A DNA stretch of 15,172 nt. Origin: an uncultured Clostridium sp. Its GTDB lineage: Bacteria; Bacillota; Clostridia; Lachnospirales; Lachnospiraceae. The position numbers and the translations under genes are program-made. Shown here piece after piece: positions 1-7,759 of the stretch. The notes under the pieces were generated by a model. That model was not told where the DNA came from. It saw only the letters and a program-made list of their open reading frames with translations, and ran no database searches. The stretch spans positions 1 to 15,172 of the forward strand of contig UQXF01000086.1 of assembly GCA_900544905.1 (NCBI GenBank). Direction: 5' to 3'. Numbering within the stretch: the stretch's first letter is position 1; the number at the start of each line of letters is the position of its first letter.

Positions 1-93
1 GTTCTCAACCAAGTGCAAACGGTCCGAAAAACATATTTGTTACATTTGTACAACGTAGGCTCTCAAAAAGTCAGTTTCACAATTACCTATTCA
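1..93. other. Left-end noncoding stretch after trpD
   Basis: No supportable gene lies in these bases. Read on the minus strand, they are the 93 bases downstream of trpD, where trpC is usually next in Firmicute trp operons. The possible starts seen there run into stops within a few codons, and there is no Shine-Dalgarno with an open frame. No T-run terminator is visible either. The stretch may be an intergenic gap, or the edge of an insertion or repeat where the assembly broke; the sequence here cannot decide. Confidence 0.4.
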
Positions 94-1104
94 TTATGCA
101 TTCGTCAATGCCACAAACTGGTTCAAAACCTCCATCGCTTTACCGCTGTCTATCATCTCTTCTGCCACCTTAACTGCCTCCTGCATGGTATCCGCTTTCT
201 TTGCAATATAGATACAGGCTGCTGCATTTAATACAACCGCATCCCTTTTTGCTCCCTTTTCTCCGCTTAAGATTGCCTTTGTAATGGCTGCATTTTCCTC
301 CGGATTACCACCTTCCAAATCCTTTTTATCACATTTATCAAATCCGAACTGTTCTGGTTCTATCACATAGGTCTTAAATTCCCCATCCCGGATTTCACAA
401 ACCGTAGTTGGCGCGCTTAATGAAATCTCGTCCAAGCAGTCCTGACCATATACCACCATACCATTGTTTACGCCTAATTTGTTTAATACCTTTGCCATAG
501 GCTCTACCAGTGCTTCCTCATAAACACCCATCAGCTGCATACTGGCATTTGCTGGATTGGTAAGGGGCCCCAGAATATTGAAGATGGTACGGATTCCCAA
601 GCCTTTACGGACCGGTGCCACATATTTCATTGCCTTGTGGTACACCTGTGCAAACATAAAGCATATATTTGTTTTCTGCAACACTTCACTCATTTTCTCC
701 GGAGGGATTGTGATATTCACCCCTAATGCCTCCAGTACATCCGCAGCGCCGCATTTACTGGATACACTCCGGTTCCCGTGCTTTGCAATGGGAACCCCTG
801 CCGCTGCCGCCACCAGTCCGCTGGTGGTAGAAATATTAAAGGAATTGGCACAGTCTCCGCCAGTACCTACAATCTCAAGCACCTCCATTCCATCATGCTC
901 CAGCTTTGCTGCATGGTTTCTCATTCCTCTTGCACTTGCAGAAATCTCCTCAACCGTCTCCCCCTTCATGCAGAGTGCGGTCAGATAACCGGCGGTCTGA
1001 ATCTCTGTAGCTTCACCGCTGAAAATTTCATCCATACAGGCAAGCGCCTCATCATAGGTTAAATCCTGATTTTCCACTAATTTTTTAATTGCATCTGTAA
1101 TCAT
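94..1104 (-). CDS. trpD: Anthranilate phosphoribosyltransferase
   Basis: Transfers phosphoribosyl from PRPP to anthranilate, the second committed step of tryptophan synthesis; cytosolic. The 336 aa length is normal for the family. The phosphate/PRPP-binding GTGGD is at residues 80-84, followed by NISTTSG. The family-typical stretch beginning KHGNR at 108 and ending LEALG at 128 is present, as is a GGNPEENA segment near the C-terminus. I chose the start at 1104 because GGAGG lies 6 bases upstream; an in-frame start at 1134 would add ten residues with no good ribosome-binding site. The gene follows trpG by 91 bp and completes the visible trpEGD operon under the Trp T-box. One oddity: codons at 323-344 share an exact 22-bp segment (reading FDKCDK) with the aminotransferase gene at 9025-9046. 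Identity is near certain. Confidence 0.97.
   Translation of the reverse strand: MITDAIKKLVENQDLTYDEALACMDEIFSGEATEIQTAGYLTALCMKGETVEEISASARGMRNHAAKLEHDGMEVLEIVGTGGDCANSFNISTTSGLVAAAAGVPIAKHGNRSVSSKCGAADVLEALGVNITIPPEKMSEVLQKTNICFMFAQVYHKAMKYVAPVRKGLGIRTIFNILGPLTNPANASMQLMGVYEEALVEPMAKVLNKLGVNNGMVVYGQDCLDEISLSAPTTVCEIRDGEFKTYVIEPEQFGFDKCDKKDLEGGNPEENAAITKAILSGEKGAKRDAVVLNAAACIYIAKKADTMQEAVKVAEEMIDSGKAMEVLNQFVALTNA
323..344 (-). repeat. 22-bp exact repeat, copy 1 (inside trpD)
   Basis: This 22-base segment is identical to 9025-9046 in the aminotransferase gene. Both copies are on the minus strand and in the same reading frame, encoding FDKCDK. Within each copy TGATAAA occurs twice, separated by two bases. 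In trpD it occupies a position that family members normally fill with a variable loop of similar length, so it looks like a substitution and not an insertion. Confidence 0.75.
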
Positions 1105-1195
1105 TTTGCATCCTCCTAATTCAATTATTATCACATTTTTGCAATCATTAAAGCATTATAAATCTCTAAGCTTCTTATATTCTGCATTCTGTTAT

Positions 1196-1810
1196 TTATG
1201 CAATAAAGTTTTCCAACATTGTTTTCCCATATTCTGTAAGCACAGATTCCGGATGAAACTGAAATCCGTAAATTTCCTTTTCCCTGTGCTTCACCGCCAT
1301 GATTTCACCGTCCGGGGTTTTTGCTATAATCTTCAGACAATCCGGTGCCGTACTGGCATCCCCTGCCAGGGAATGGTATCTTGCAATTTTAATATTGTCC
1401 GGTATATTCCGAAATATGGGCTCTGATTTATCAAAGGATATCTCACTCTGTTTCCCGTGCATCAGCTTCTTCGCATAGGTCACTGTTCCGCCAAATGCCT
1501 CAAAGATAGCCTGATGCCCCAGGCATACACCAAGAATTTTTACCTTTTTCCGGTATTCCCGTAACAGACTCTCACAGATTCCGGCATCCTGCGGTCTTCC
1601 CGGTCCCGGAGATAAAATAATATATTCCGGATTCAAATCCTCAATCTCCTTCACCGTCATTTCGTCATTACGGATTACCTTGATTCCATAATTGCAGTCC
1701 TTTCCATCCTGGGATAACCCTTTTTCATATCTTTCCTTCTGGATGCCGCCAATCAGCTGTACCAGATTGTAGGAAAAGCTGTCATAATTATCAATCAGCA
1801 AAATCATCAT
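1196..1810 (-). CDS. trpG: Anthranilate synthase component II (glutamine amidotransferase)
   Basis: Supplies ammonia from glutamine to TrpE for anthranilate synthesis; works as a cytosolic complex with TrpE. It is a class I glutamine amidotransferase: nucleophile Cys96 in GVCLGH, with His186 and Glu188 in FHPES forming the rest of the triad. The N-terminal LLIDNYDSFSYN and the LSPGPGRP oxyanion-loop region are intact. At 204 aa it is somewhat longer than the usual 185-195, because residues 22-42 form an extra hydrophilic segment between QLIG and KVIRNDE. The ATG overlaps the trpE TGA (ATGA), and the GGAGG lies inside the end of trpE, so translation is coupled to give 1:1 subunits. A second Met directly follows the first and could be the true start. 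PabA is an alternative name for such subunits, but the trp context favours TrpG. Confidence 0.96.
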   Translation of the reverse strand: MMILLIDNYDSFSYNLVQLIGGIQKERYEKGLSQDGKDCNYGIKVIRNDEMTVKEIEDLNPEYIILSPGPGRPQDAGICESLLREYRKKVKILGVCLGHQAIFEAFGGTVTYAKKLMHGKQSEISFDKSEPIFRNIPDNIKIARYHSLAGDASTAPDCLKIIAKTPDGEIMAVKHREKEIYGFQFHPESVLTEYGKTMLENFIA

Positions 1811-3261
1811 CCATTCACCTCCGATGCACGTTTTACAGCCTCAATAACCGCTCCTGCCTTATTGGCGCATTCCATATACTCATTTTCTGGTACGCTGTCT
1901 GCCACTATTCCGGCGCCCGCCTGTACATACACCTTTTTTCCTTTCTTAACCGCTGTACGGATGGCAATGCAGACATCCAGGTTTCCGGAAAAATCAAGAT
2001 ATCCAATTGCACCACCGTACACGCCTCTGGCTTCCGGCTCTAACTCATCTATTATCTCACATGCCCTGAATTTCGGTGCTCCGGACAGGGTGCCCGCCGG
2101 AAGCAATGCAGCAATCGTATCACAGCCATCCTTATCCTCCCGAAGCCTGCCCACTACGGTAGAAGCAATGTGCATAACCTTTGAGAAACGGTGTATCTTC
2201 ATATACTCCTCTACCTCCACCGTACCAAACTCTGCAATCCTTCCAATATCATTTCGCGCCAAATCCACCAGCATATTGTGCTCAGAGCATTCCTTTTCAT
2301 CTGCAAGAAGCTCCCCCTCCAGCGCCTCATCCACTTCCCTTGTGTCTCCACGCTTTCTGGTTCCGGCAACCGGAAATGTGGTAAGCTTGCCATTTACCAG
2401 TTTTACCATGGTTTCCGGGGAAGTTCCCGCTATTTCCAAATCCTCACATCCGATAAAATACATATATGGGGAAGGGTTTGTTGTCCGGAGCACCCGGTAA
2501 GTATTAATCAAACTGCCCTCATAATCTGCCTCAAATCTTCTGGAGATTACCCCCTGGAAGATATCTCCCTCCCGGATATAATGCTTAGTCTTTTCCACCA
2601 TGCCGCAATATTCTTCCTCAGAAAGATTACAGGTGAATTCCACTGCTTCATCCGCTTTCTCCTTCTTTAACGGCGTTGTGTCCTGAATCAGATGAATCAT
2701 TTTCTCAATCTCTAACAGTGCCGCATTGTATCCCTGTTCTCCGGCTTCACTGCGGTAATTCACAATTACACTGATTTTCTGCTTCAAATGGTCATAGGCA
2801 ATCACCTTGTCAAACAGCATCAGATTGTAATCGTCAAAATCACTTTCCTTTAAATGCAGCTTTGGCTCGGCATAACCAATCATCTCATAGGAGAAATATC
2901 CCACCAGACCACCGGTAAAGCTTGGCATTCCCTCAATAGACGGAGAACGGTACTGCCCCAGAAGCTCCCGCAGCGCCTGCATGGCATCCTTTTTTTCAGT
3001 TGTCTCCATCGCCCCGCTTTTCATGGTTACCATTCCGTTTTTACAGCTAATCTGCAAAAGGGGATTCACTCCAAGAAAGGAATACTGTCCCCACTGTTTA
3101 CCACCTTCCACACTTTCTAACAGATAATATTTACTGTCAATCTCCTTCAGCCTTCTCAACAATGTAATTGGCGTTACAATGTCTGCATAAATTTCCTTAC
3201 AGACCGGAATCATGTTATATTCCTTTTCAAACTGCCTTGCCTCTTCATAACTTGGAAACAT
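1807..3261 (-). CDS. trpE: Anthranilate synthase component I
   Basis: Converts chorismate plus ammonia (from TrpG) to anthranilate and pyruvate, the entry step of tryptophan synthesis. At 484 aa it has the two-part family layout. The N-terminal region carries the tryptophan feedback site: LLES near residue 48, then YSFLG. The C-terminal chorismate-binding domain contains AGTSPET, FPVAGTRKRG, DLARNDIGR, LLPAGTLSGAPK, and AGAGIVADSVPENEY near the end. The LLES motif implies allosteric inhibition by Trp in addition to the T-box control. The start at 3261 has AAGGAAGG about 7 bases upstream. trpG overlaps its stop. PabB/AbsI families share the C-terminal domain, but the LLES site and the Trp-specific leader make TrpE the clear call. 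Confidence 0.97.
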   Translation of the reverse strand: MFPSYEEARQFEKEYNMIPVCKEIYADIVTPITLLRRLKEIDSKYYLLESVEGGKQWGQYSFLGVNPLLQISCKNGMVTMKSGAMETTEKKDAMQALRELLGQYRSPSIEGMPSFTGGLVGYFSYEMIGYAEPKLHLKESDFDDYNLMLFDKVIAYDHLKQKISVIVNYRSEAGEQGYNAALLEIEKMIHLIQDTTPLKKEKADEAVEFTCNLSEEEYCGMVEKTKHYIREGDIFQGVISRRFEADYEGSLINTYRVLRTTNPSPYMYFIGCEDLEIAGTSPETMVKLVNGKLTTFPVAGTRKRGDTREVDEALEGELLADEKECSEHNMLVDLARNDIGRIAEFGTVEVEEYMKIHRFSKVMHIASTVVGRLREDKDGCDTIAALLPAGTLSGAPKFRACEIIDELEPEARGVYGGAIGYLDFSGNLDVCIAIRTAVKKGKKVYVQAGAGIVADSVPENEYMECANKAGAVIEAVKRASEVNG

Positions 3262-3338
3262 ACTTTACCTTCCTTTCCTGAAATATTTTTCTTTTACTTT
3301 GTTCAAAACCATGCCTTGTCAACCTCAATGCTAACATG

Positions 3339-3373
3339 AAAAAAGGCTTCTGTCCCATACAGGGACAAAAGCC
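3339..3373 (-). terminator. T-box attenuator terminator
   Basis: On the minus strand GGCTTTTGTCCC (3373-3362), a 5-base loop and GGGACAGAAGCC form a 12-bp stem with one G-U pair, followed by six T (3344-3339). It lies directly after the T-box antiterminator sequence and about 80 bases before trpE, as expected for transcription attenuation. Confidence 0.93.
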
Positions 3374-3649
3374 ATAATATACTTCTGCGGTACCACCCAA
3401 ATTGATGCTATGCATCCACTCTTCATACATACTATCATATGTACCCCATTGATAACGGACAGGTTCCCGTTGGCATCTACTCTGAAAAATCATTTCAAGC
3501 CACCCTCGTAAGTCCATTCAACTATCGACCACCTGCTGTATCTCACCACCACAGCTCTCTGTAAAGCTTTACCATAGCCTACTCCTCTTACTCATCGGTT
3601 TTGTAGTACGGTATGACCAGCATACTGAATCATGCCAGTGTTTTAACTG
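3339..3649 (-). promoter_or_regulatory. tRNA-Trp T-box leader of the trp operon
   Basis: This leader RNA reads uncharged tRNA-Trp and allows trpEGD transcription when it is present. Read on the minus strand: the Stem I start GATGAGTAAGAGGAGTAG (about 3597-3580); the distal-loop AGAGAGCTGTGG followed by GGTGAGA (about 3560); the specifier TGG at 3516-3514 in GAATGGA, followed by CTTAC, which pairs back to the GTAAG of the 5' strand. Next come the F-box CCGTTATC (about 3457-3450), the T-box antiterminator GGGTGGTACCGCAGAAG (3398-3382), and a terminator. UGG is the only Trp codon and matches the operon. The UGGU that would bind the tRNA 3' end makes a G-U wobble if the discriminator base is G, as usual for tRNA-Trp. 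An apparent 90-codon frame across this leader is a shadow. Confidence 0.95.
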
Positions 3650-3655
3650 TGTTTA

Positions 3656-3684
3656 AGTATAAACCTGTTAAAAAAATTTGTCAA
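3656..3684 (-). promoter_or_regulatory. trp operon promoter
   Basis: TTGACA at 3684-3679, a 17-base spacer, and TATACT at 3661-3656 on the minus strand: a near-consensus sigma-A promoter. Transcription would start near 3649, leaving a leader of about 390 bases that holds the T-box. The -35 box begins only 19 bases after the lemA stop codon. Confidence 0.88.
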
Positions 3685-3703
3685 ATACTTTTTTACAATG
3701 TCG

Positions 3704-4243
3704 CTAGAACTTCATCTCTACATCATTTCTCTTATAATCCTCTGCCTCAAACAAATCCCTCTTTTTCGCCCCAATCATACCTGCCACAATGGATGCCGGA
3801 AACATAACAATTTTCGTATTGTAAGCTGTGGCATTGGCATTATATAGGCGTCTTGCCGCCTGCAAGTGCTCCTCCACATCAGTGATACTGTTCTGTAAGG
3901 CGATATAATTTGCACTGGATTTAAGCTCCGGATATGCCTCTGCAGTGAGACGGAACTGGTTTGCCACCTCGTTCATCTTGTTTGCCGCCTCTGACTTCTC
4001 CCCAACACTCATACCGGAACGCAAACGGATGGTTTCAAACAAAGTCTTACTCTCATGCGAAGTGTATTCCTTTACAACCGCCAGCTGCTTTGTAAGCACA
4101 TCGTAACGCTTCGTAAGCGCCACATCAATTCCGGAATCCGCTTCATCCACCTTAAGTGCGGCTGCTCTAAGCCCATTCATCGTGCCAATAAACCAGATTA
4201 CAACAACCAATACAACAACTCCAACAATCATTCCAATTACCAT
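3704..4243 (-). CDS. LemA family membrane protein
   Basis: LemA-family proteins are membrane-anchored helical-bundle proteins of poorly known function, often found beside membrane proteins of unknown function. At 179 aa this one is full length for the family. Residues 2-20 form one N-terminal transmembrane helix; the rest is helical, with DVALTKRYDVL and, near the C-terminus, the family-typical YNANATAYNTKIVMFPAS. The start at 4243 has GGGAGG about 9 bases upstream. It is the last gene of the operon and lies 36 bp after a DUF3137 gene, a pairing known from other Firmicutes. No terminator follows it before the trp promoter. Biochemical function is unknown. Confidence 0.92.
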   Translation of the reverse strand: MVIGMIVGVVVLVVVIWFIGTMNGLRAAALKVDEADSGIDVALTKRYDVLTKQLAVVKEYTSHESKTLFETIRLRSGMSVGEKSEAANKMNEVANQFRLTAEAYPELKSSANYIALQNSITDVEEHLQAARRLYNANATAYNTKIVMFPASIVAGMIGAKKRDLFEAEDYKRNDVEMKF

Positions 4244-4279
4244 AATAAAATCCTCCCTTTTTAATATTCTCTTTTGACT

Positions 4280-5425
4280 TTAAGACAAAGCAAATATGAT
4301 AATAATAAATGCAATCACAATGACAACCGTAACAAAACACCCCTTGCCTGACACCTCAACATGAGGCACCTCCCTGGTTTCCTGCAAATCTGACTGCTCC
4401 ATCACATAAGGCGTCTGCTCAATTTCCGCCCATTCATCTCCCTCTTTCTCTGAAACCATTTCTGCCGCCTTCTGCATAGCAAGCATTTTATCCTCGTAAG
4501 CCTTATCCTCTAACTGCAATATCTCTATAATCTTTACAATCTCATTTAATTCCTGTCTGGATTTCTCCACCTCCCTATGTACATCAACCTTTCCATTTGG
4601 GGGAACAAAAATACCGCCCTTTCCGGAACGCAGTATATACAAATCCTCTCCATCAAAGCTAATATAGATATTCCGGTCAAACTCACATAGCTTTTTTAAA
4701 TACTCCATAAACGGTGGTGTCAGCAAATAGTATACACTATGTCCATCCCTTGAGTAAACATCAAATTTCCTGTTGAAATCCACATCTTCCATCTCAACCC
4801 TGGAAAGTCCACGCTCCAGCGCAGCGTCATGTGTATCTGTAACAATCAATATCCGGCTGGCAATTGCCTTTTTATAGTGAAACTGTACAAGTCTTCCGTC
4901 TACATCCACTACGGTTTTTCTATCATTACCGCTTCCGACAGTATGAGTAATCCGAACATCTGACTGTTTAAATTCCACTCCTGCATGCTGTCCGGTAATC
5001 AAATCTTCAGAAGCGTAGCTGAAATCATTTCGCCAGTATATTAAATGGGCAGCCCGAAATTCTTCCCTTGTGAATCCTCTTTCCGGAAAATATTCTGCCT
5101 CATCAAAGCATGCCTGAAGAACATGCCTGGCAATCAGCTGCTTATAATCGTTTTCATATTCTTTTGAAAGCTTTGCACCGATTAACAGCAGAGCAATTCC
5201 GGCTGGCACACCACAAGAACTAAGCAACGGTAAAATCATTCCCATCACAACCATTCCGGTCGATTCCTGGAATATTCCAATTCCATTTAGTACTTGGAAT
5301 AAACCAACAACAATAAATGGAAGAAAAAATGCTGCAACCCCAATTGTAATAAAATTATTTTTCTTTTTTCGTTTCGGTTCTAACGCCTCTATAATCCTGT
5401 TTTCATCCAGTTGGATTTCCTTCAT
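4280..5425 (-). CDS. DUF3137-type membrane protein
   Basis: No biochemical function is known. The 381-residue protein has hydrophobic helices at roughly 24-46 and 56-83, a cytosolic-looking middle of about 270 residues, and a C-terminal helix (about 362-381) made almost only of V, I and F. The middle region matches the downstream half of the neighbouring split gene: both have a D-Y-I-E/T-G segment, FNxKxDVY, YYLLTPxFMEYL, and a late E-x-x-KS-x-x-E/Q-LNEI helix. The two are therefore paralogues. Residue order and the LemA neighbour support DUF3137 membership, which I assign from recall of the family. The start at 5425 has AAGGTG about 9 bases upstream, a moderate site. It may act with LemA in envelope maintenance; that is inference only. 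Confidence 0.82.
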   Translation of the reverse strand: MKEIQLDENRIIEALEPKRKKKNNFITIGVAAFFLPFIVVGLFQVLNGIGIFQESTGMVVMGMILPLLSSCGVPAGIALLLIGAKLSKEYENDYKQLIARHVLQACFDEAEYFPERGFTREEFRAAHLIYWRNDFSYASEDLITGQHAGVEFKQSDVRITHTVGSGNDRKTVVDVDGRLVQFHYKKAIASRILIVTDTHDAALERGLSRVEMEDVDFNRKFDVYSRDGHSVYYLLTPPFMEYLKKLCEFDRNIYISFDGEDLYILRSGKGGIFVPPNGKVDVHREVEKSRQELNEIVKIIEILQLEDKAYEDKMLAMQKAAEMVSEKEGDEWAEIEQTPYVMEQSDLQETREVPHVEVSGKGCFVTVVIVIAFIIIIFALS

Positions 5426-5496
5426 AAATACTTCACCTTCATTTTCCTTTTATTTAATAAACAACAATAAGATACAAACTTTAGCAAACATTCCCG

Positions 5497-6783
5497 CTAT
5501 AGCCTTAACCTTAATCCGCTGCTCCCCGTCTTTGAGGTGGCTGGTTTATTCCAGTTGTCCAAATTATCATCCTCATATATATCCTGCGTTTTTGCATCTT
5601 CAAAAGCAGGCCCGCCAAATACAGAATCTTCCCTATTCACAACTCCATATACAGGTTTATTGTCTTCCGCAACAGGTGATTCCTTCTCTGTATCTTCTTC
5701 CTGTAAATACATTGCTCTTAGGTTCGCCTCATCTGCCACCTTGTCAAGATTCATTATATCCACAAAGTCTAAAATTTCCTTCAGCTCATTATAGCTTTTT
5801 CCAATCTCATACTGTAAATCCAAGGGCTTTTCCATATCCACTTCAAATATGCCATTGATACCATTTTGCAGGACATATATATTATTTCCCGAAAACCGGA
5901 AAGCTGTCTCCCGTCGCACATCCAGCTGTAACAAATATTCCATAAATTGCGGTGTCAGCAGGTAATATGCCATCTGCTCATTCGCAGCGTACACATCATA
6001 CTTGTTATTAAAAAGCATATTTTCCATTTCCACCTTTGTCATTCCACGCACATCCACATATGTACTGCCGTGAGATTCTATGACAATATCACCATTAAGG
6101 TTTTTCTTATACTCATAGACTGAAATTCTTCCATTCAGCCTTGCGGTTTCATTATATAAATCACTTGCATTCACACTTTTCTCCTGCTTCACATCTGCCT
6201 GGCGGTACCCTACACCCTTGTAAGTTCCCTCAATATAATCCTCAGAAATCAGAAAATCCAGGCGGCTTTGAAATCTATTTAAGAGGTTAAAATCTGAAAG
6301 CTCCTTTTTTGAAAACCCCTGTGACGGCTTATACTGAAATTCTTCAAAAAAATGCTCCAAAACAGGTTCTGCAATATTTTTCTTATATTCCAAATAAAAA
6401 GCTGTATGCTCCGCAGCAAGCGTATCCCGAAGCTTATGAAGCCGATAGCTATCTAATAAGCTTACAACAATGGTTACCGGAATAAAAATTCCTCCAACCT
6501 GAACATTTTCTCTTTTCATAATATTGTCTATTTTTTTCTGATTTTTACAGATTCTTACCCGCAAGGGCTCCAAGACAGCAAATACCTTCTCCCCATCAAT
6601 TGCAAGGTTTAGGGTGCTATAAATTTCCCTGTTTTTCTGCATGTCCTGACGGATTTTCTCTTCATATGCTTTTCTGTCAGCCTTAATCAGATGTTTCTTT
6701 TGCTCCACCTTTATCTTAAAAAAAATTGCAGCAAGCTGCAAAATCACAAAGAAAACCCACACATGTGAGGTAGCTCCCATCAT
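5497..6783 (-). CDS. DUF3137-type membrane protein, downstream half of a TAG-split gene
   Basis: As an independent product this would start at ATG 6783 (or the adjacent ATG 6780, better spaced from GGAG) and run 428 aa. One hydrophobic helix lies at residues 7-24 and another at about 95-112. A DUF3137-like body follows, with FNNKYDVYAANEQMAYYLLT and an acidic, disordered tail ending GLRLRL. It is a paralogue of the 381-aa protein downstream. The frame stays open upstream of ATG 6783 as far as the TAG at 6849-6847, and those 21 codons (including WYYNPNDPNKISQWS) read as the end of a DUF3592-like domain. The coding frame is the same as that of the upstream 105-aa ORF. So either this half is re-initiated after the TAG, or the gene is broken. 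Confidence 0.72.
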   Translation of the reverse strand: MMGATSHVWVFFVILQLAAIFFKIKVEQKKHLIKADRKAYEEKIRQDMQKNREIYSTLNLAIDGEKVFAVLEPLRVRICKNQKKIDNIMKRENVQVGGIFIPVTIVVSLLDSYRLHKLRDTLAAEHTAFYLEYKKNIAEPVLEHFFEEFQYKPSQGFSKKELSDFNLLNRFQSRLDFLISEDYIEGTYKGVGYRQADVKQEKSVNASDLYNETARLNGRISVYEYKKNLNGDIVIESHGSTYVDVRGMTKVEMENMLFNNKYDVYAANEQMAYYLLTPQFMEYLLQLDVRRETAFRFSGNNIYVLQNGINGIFEVDMEKPLDLQYEIGKSYNELKEILDFVDIMNLDKVADEANLRAMYLQEEDTEKESPVAEDNKPVYGVVNREDSVFGGPAFEDAKTQDIYEDDNLDNWNKPATSKTGSSGLRLRL

Positions 6784-6846
6784 ATCTCCGGCAGAGCTCC
6801 ATTGGCTTATTTTATTGGGGTCATTTGGATTATAATACCATGTCTC

Positions 6847-6849
6847 CTA
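6847..6849 (-). other. In-frame TAG interrupting a DUF3592-DUF3137 gene
   Basis: Sequence context is AAT TAG GAG ACA TGG. With the TAG read as an amino acid, codons from 7164 to 5497 form one open frame of 555 residues with no frameshift. TAG ends at least eight other genes in the window, including lemA, PadR and the ATPase, so TAG is not generally reassigned here. The bases just after it contain AGGAG, but the first ATG that follows (6842) gives only three codons. Confidence 0.8.
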
Positions 6850-7164
6850 ATTTCCCGGTGTAACACTGCAACTGTCTCCTTGCACAGTACGATTGTATTC
6901 CACTCCATCCACTGTATAGCTATAGGAATTATCATATGTGGTCTTTGTCCGTTCTTTCCCATCCTCCCAATATGTACTTACATAGCTTTCCGAATCTGTC
7001 CATGTAATGGTGACCGGCAGATATTCCACTCCTGACTCAAATGTCAATTTCGCTGATATGAATTGTATTAAAATTCCCAGCAACAGCACAAATGCAATTC
7101 CCTGGCAGCAGATAAATCCCATTTCCATTCCGCTGACCTGTTTTCCTCCCCGCCTTCTGCTCAT
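6847..7164 (-). CDS. DUF3592-like membrane fragment, upstream half of a TAG-split gene
   Basis: This 105-residue fragment has a basic N-terminus (MSRRRGGK), one transmembrane helix at about residues 16-37, then an exported beta-rich segment with SYTVDGVEYNRT. That resembles the DUF3592 fold, in which such a segment normally leads into a YNPxNP motif and a second membrane helix. Both of those lie just past the stop, in the same frame. The start at 7164 is preceded by GGGAGG, 13 bases upstream. The better-spaced ATG after that site (7171) opens a 3-codon frame whose TGA overlaps the 7164 ATG, so re-initiation is possible. A TTG start at 7185 is less likely. Function unknown; probably broken or read through. 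Confidence 0.62.
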   Translation of the reverse strand: MSRRRGGKQVSGMEMGFICCQGIAFVLLLGILIQFISAKLTFESGVEYLPVTITWTDSESYVSTYWEDGKERTKTTYDNSYSYTVDGVEYNRTVQGDSCSVTPGN

Positions 7165-7197
7165 AACTCCATAATCCTCCCTCAATGCTGTAGCGCA

Positions 7198-7689
7198 CTA
7201 ACTCTCCCACCGTTCCAGATTCTTTCTTGCCCAAAGTTCTAACGACTGTGCCGTTTCGGAAATCTCAGAAAGAACACCCAGAATTTTTCTGAATTCCTCC
7301 CTCTCCGATTCGTCAACCAAACCATCCTCCGAAATATCAATCAGGGAATCCTTCAAATCGGATATATCATTTATGGAACCAAGGGTATTTAAAATGAGCC
7401 GGTCCAGATTTTTTACTTTAATTTTCTTGCCTGTGATACTGCCCAGAGGACAAAGTGCTGCACAATACTGGCTGCACAATTCCGGCTTATCATATGCCTG
7501 TGCAATCATTTTTACCTCCTCCTGGTAGGGAACCACCTCTGACAATTCAATCCTTGCCAGTCTGGTACGGTCAATCCCGATTACATCGGATGCCTTCTCT
7601 CTGCTGCTGAATTCCGGATTTTTCTCCATCGCTTCTACTCTTGCCTGATAAAATATATTGTCTGAAGCCTTCGTTGCTCTTCTCCCCAT
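7198..7689 (-). CDS. XRE-type helix-turn-helix regulator
   Basis: Probable DNA-binding regulator of 163 aa. Residues about 28-70 fit an XRE helix-turn-helix: SREKASDVIGIDRTRLARIE followed by PYQEEVKMIAQAYDKPE. This runs into a Cys-rich segment, LCSQYCAALCPLG, a layout seen in short clostridial XRE regulators. The C-terminal half is acidic and helical, with leucine-rich spacing suggestive of a coiled coil or dimer region. It has an AGGAGG site 5 bases before the ATG at 7689. It is the first gene of the LemA/DUF3137 operon, ending 33 bp before the next gene, so it may regulate that operon. Target and signal are unknown. Confidence 0.78.
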   Translation of the reverse strand: MGRRATKASDNIFYQARVEAMEKNPEFSSREKASDVIGIDRTRLARIELSEVVPYQEEVKMIAQAYDKPELCSQYCAALCPLGSITGKKIKVKNLDRLILNTLGSINDISDLKDSLIDISEDGLVDESEREEFRKILGVLSEISETAQSLELWARKNLERWES

Positions 7690-7759
7690 AGGAACCTCCT
7701 TTGCAAGCCTTGAATGTAAATATTTTTATTCAAAATGTTTCTACTGGTTATCTTTTACT

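Noticed and set aside
2181..2670. Plus-strand ORFs inside trpE
   Set aside because: Shadows of a well-conserved gene with every expected motif on the minus strand.
3245..3517. Open frame of 90 codons on the minus strand across the trp leader
   Set aside because: It is a shadow of the T-box RNA: specifier, F-box, antiterminator and terminator occupy the same bases, and it overlaps the trpE start.
6847..6849. TAG as a pyrrolysine or other recoded codon
   Set aside because: TAG ends at least eight other genes in the window and no pyl genes are seen. A plain nonsense mutation is simpler; kept only as a check in the finding.
7037..7234. Minus-strand ORF of 65 codons across the start of the DUF3592-like gene
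   Set aside because: It overlaps the XRE stop and the real start in another frame, with no conserved sequence and no ribosome-binding site of its own.
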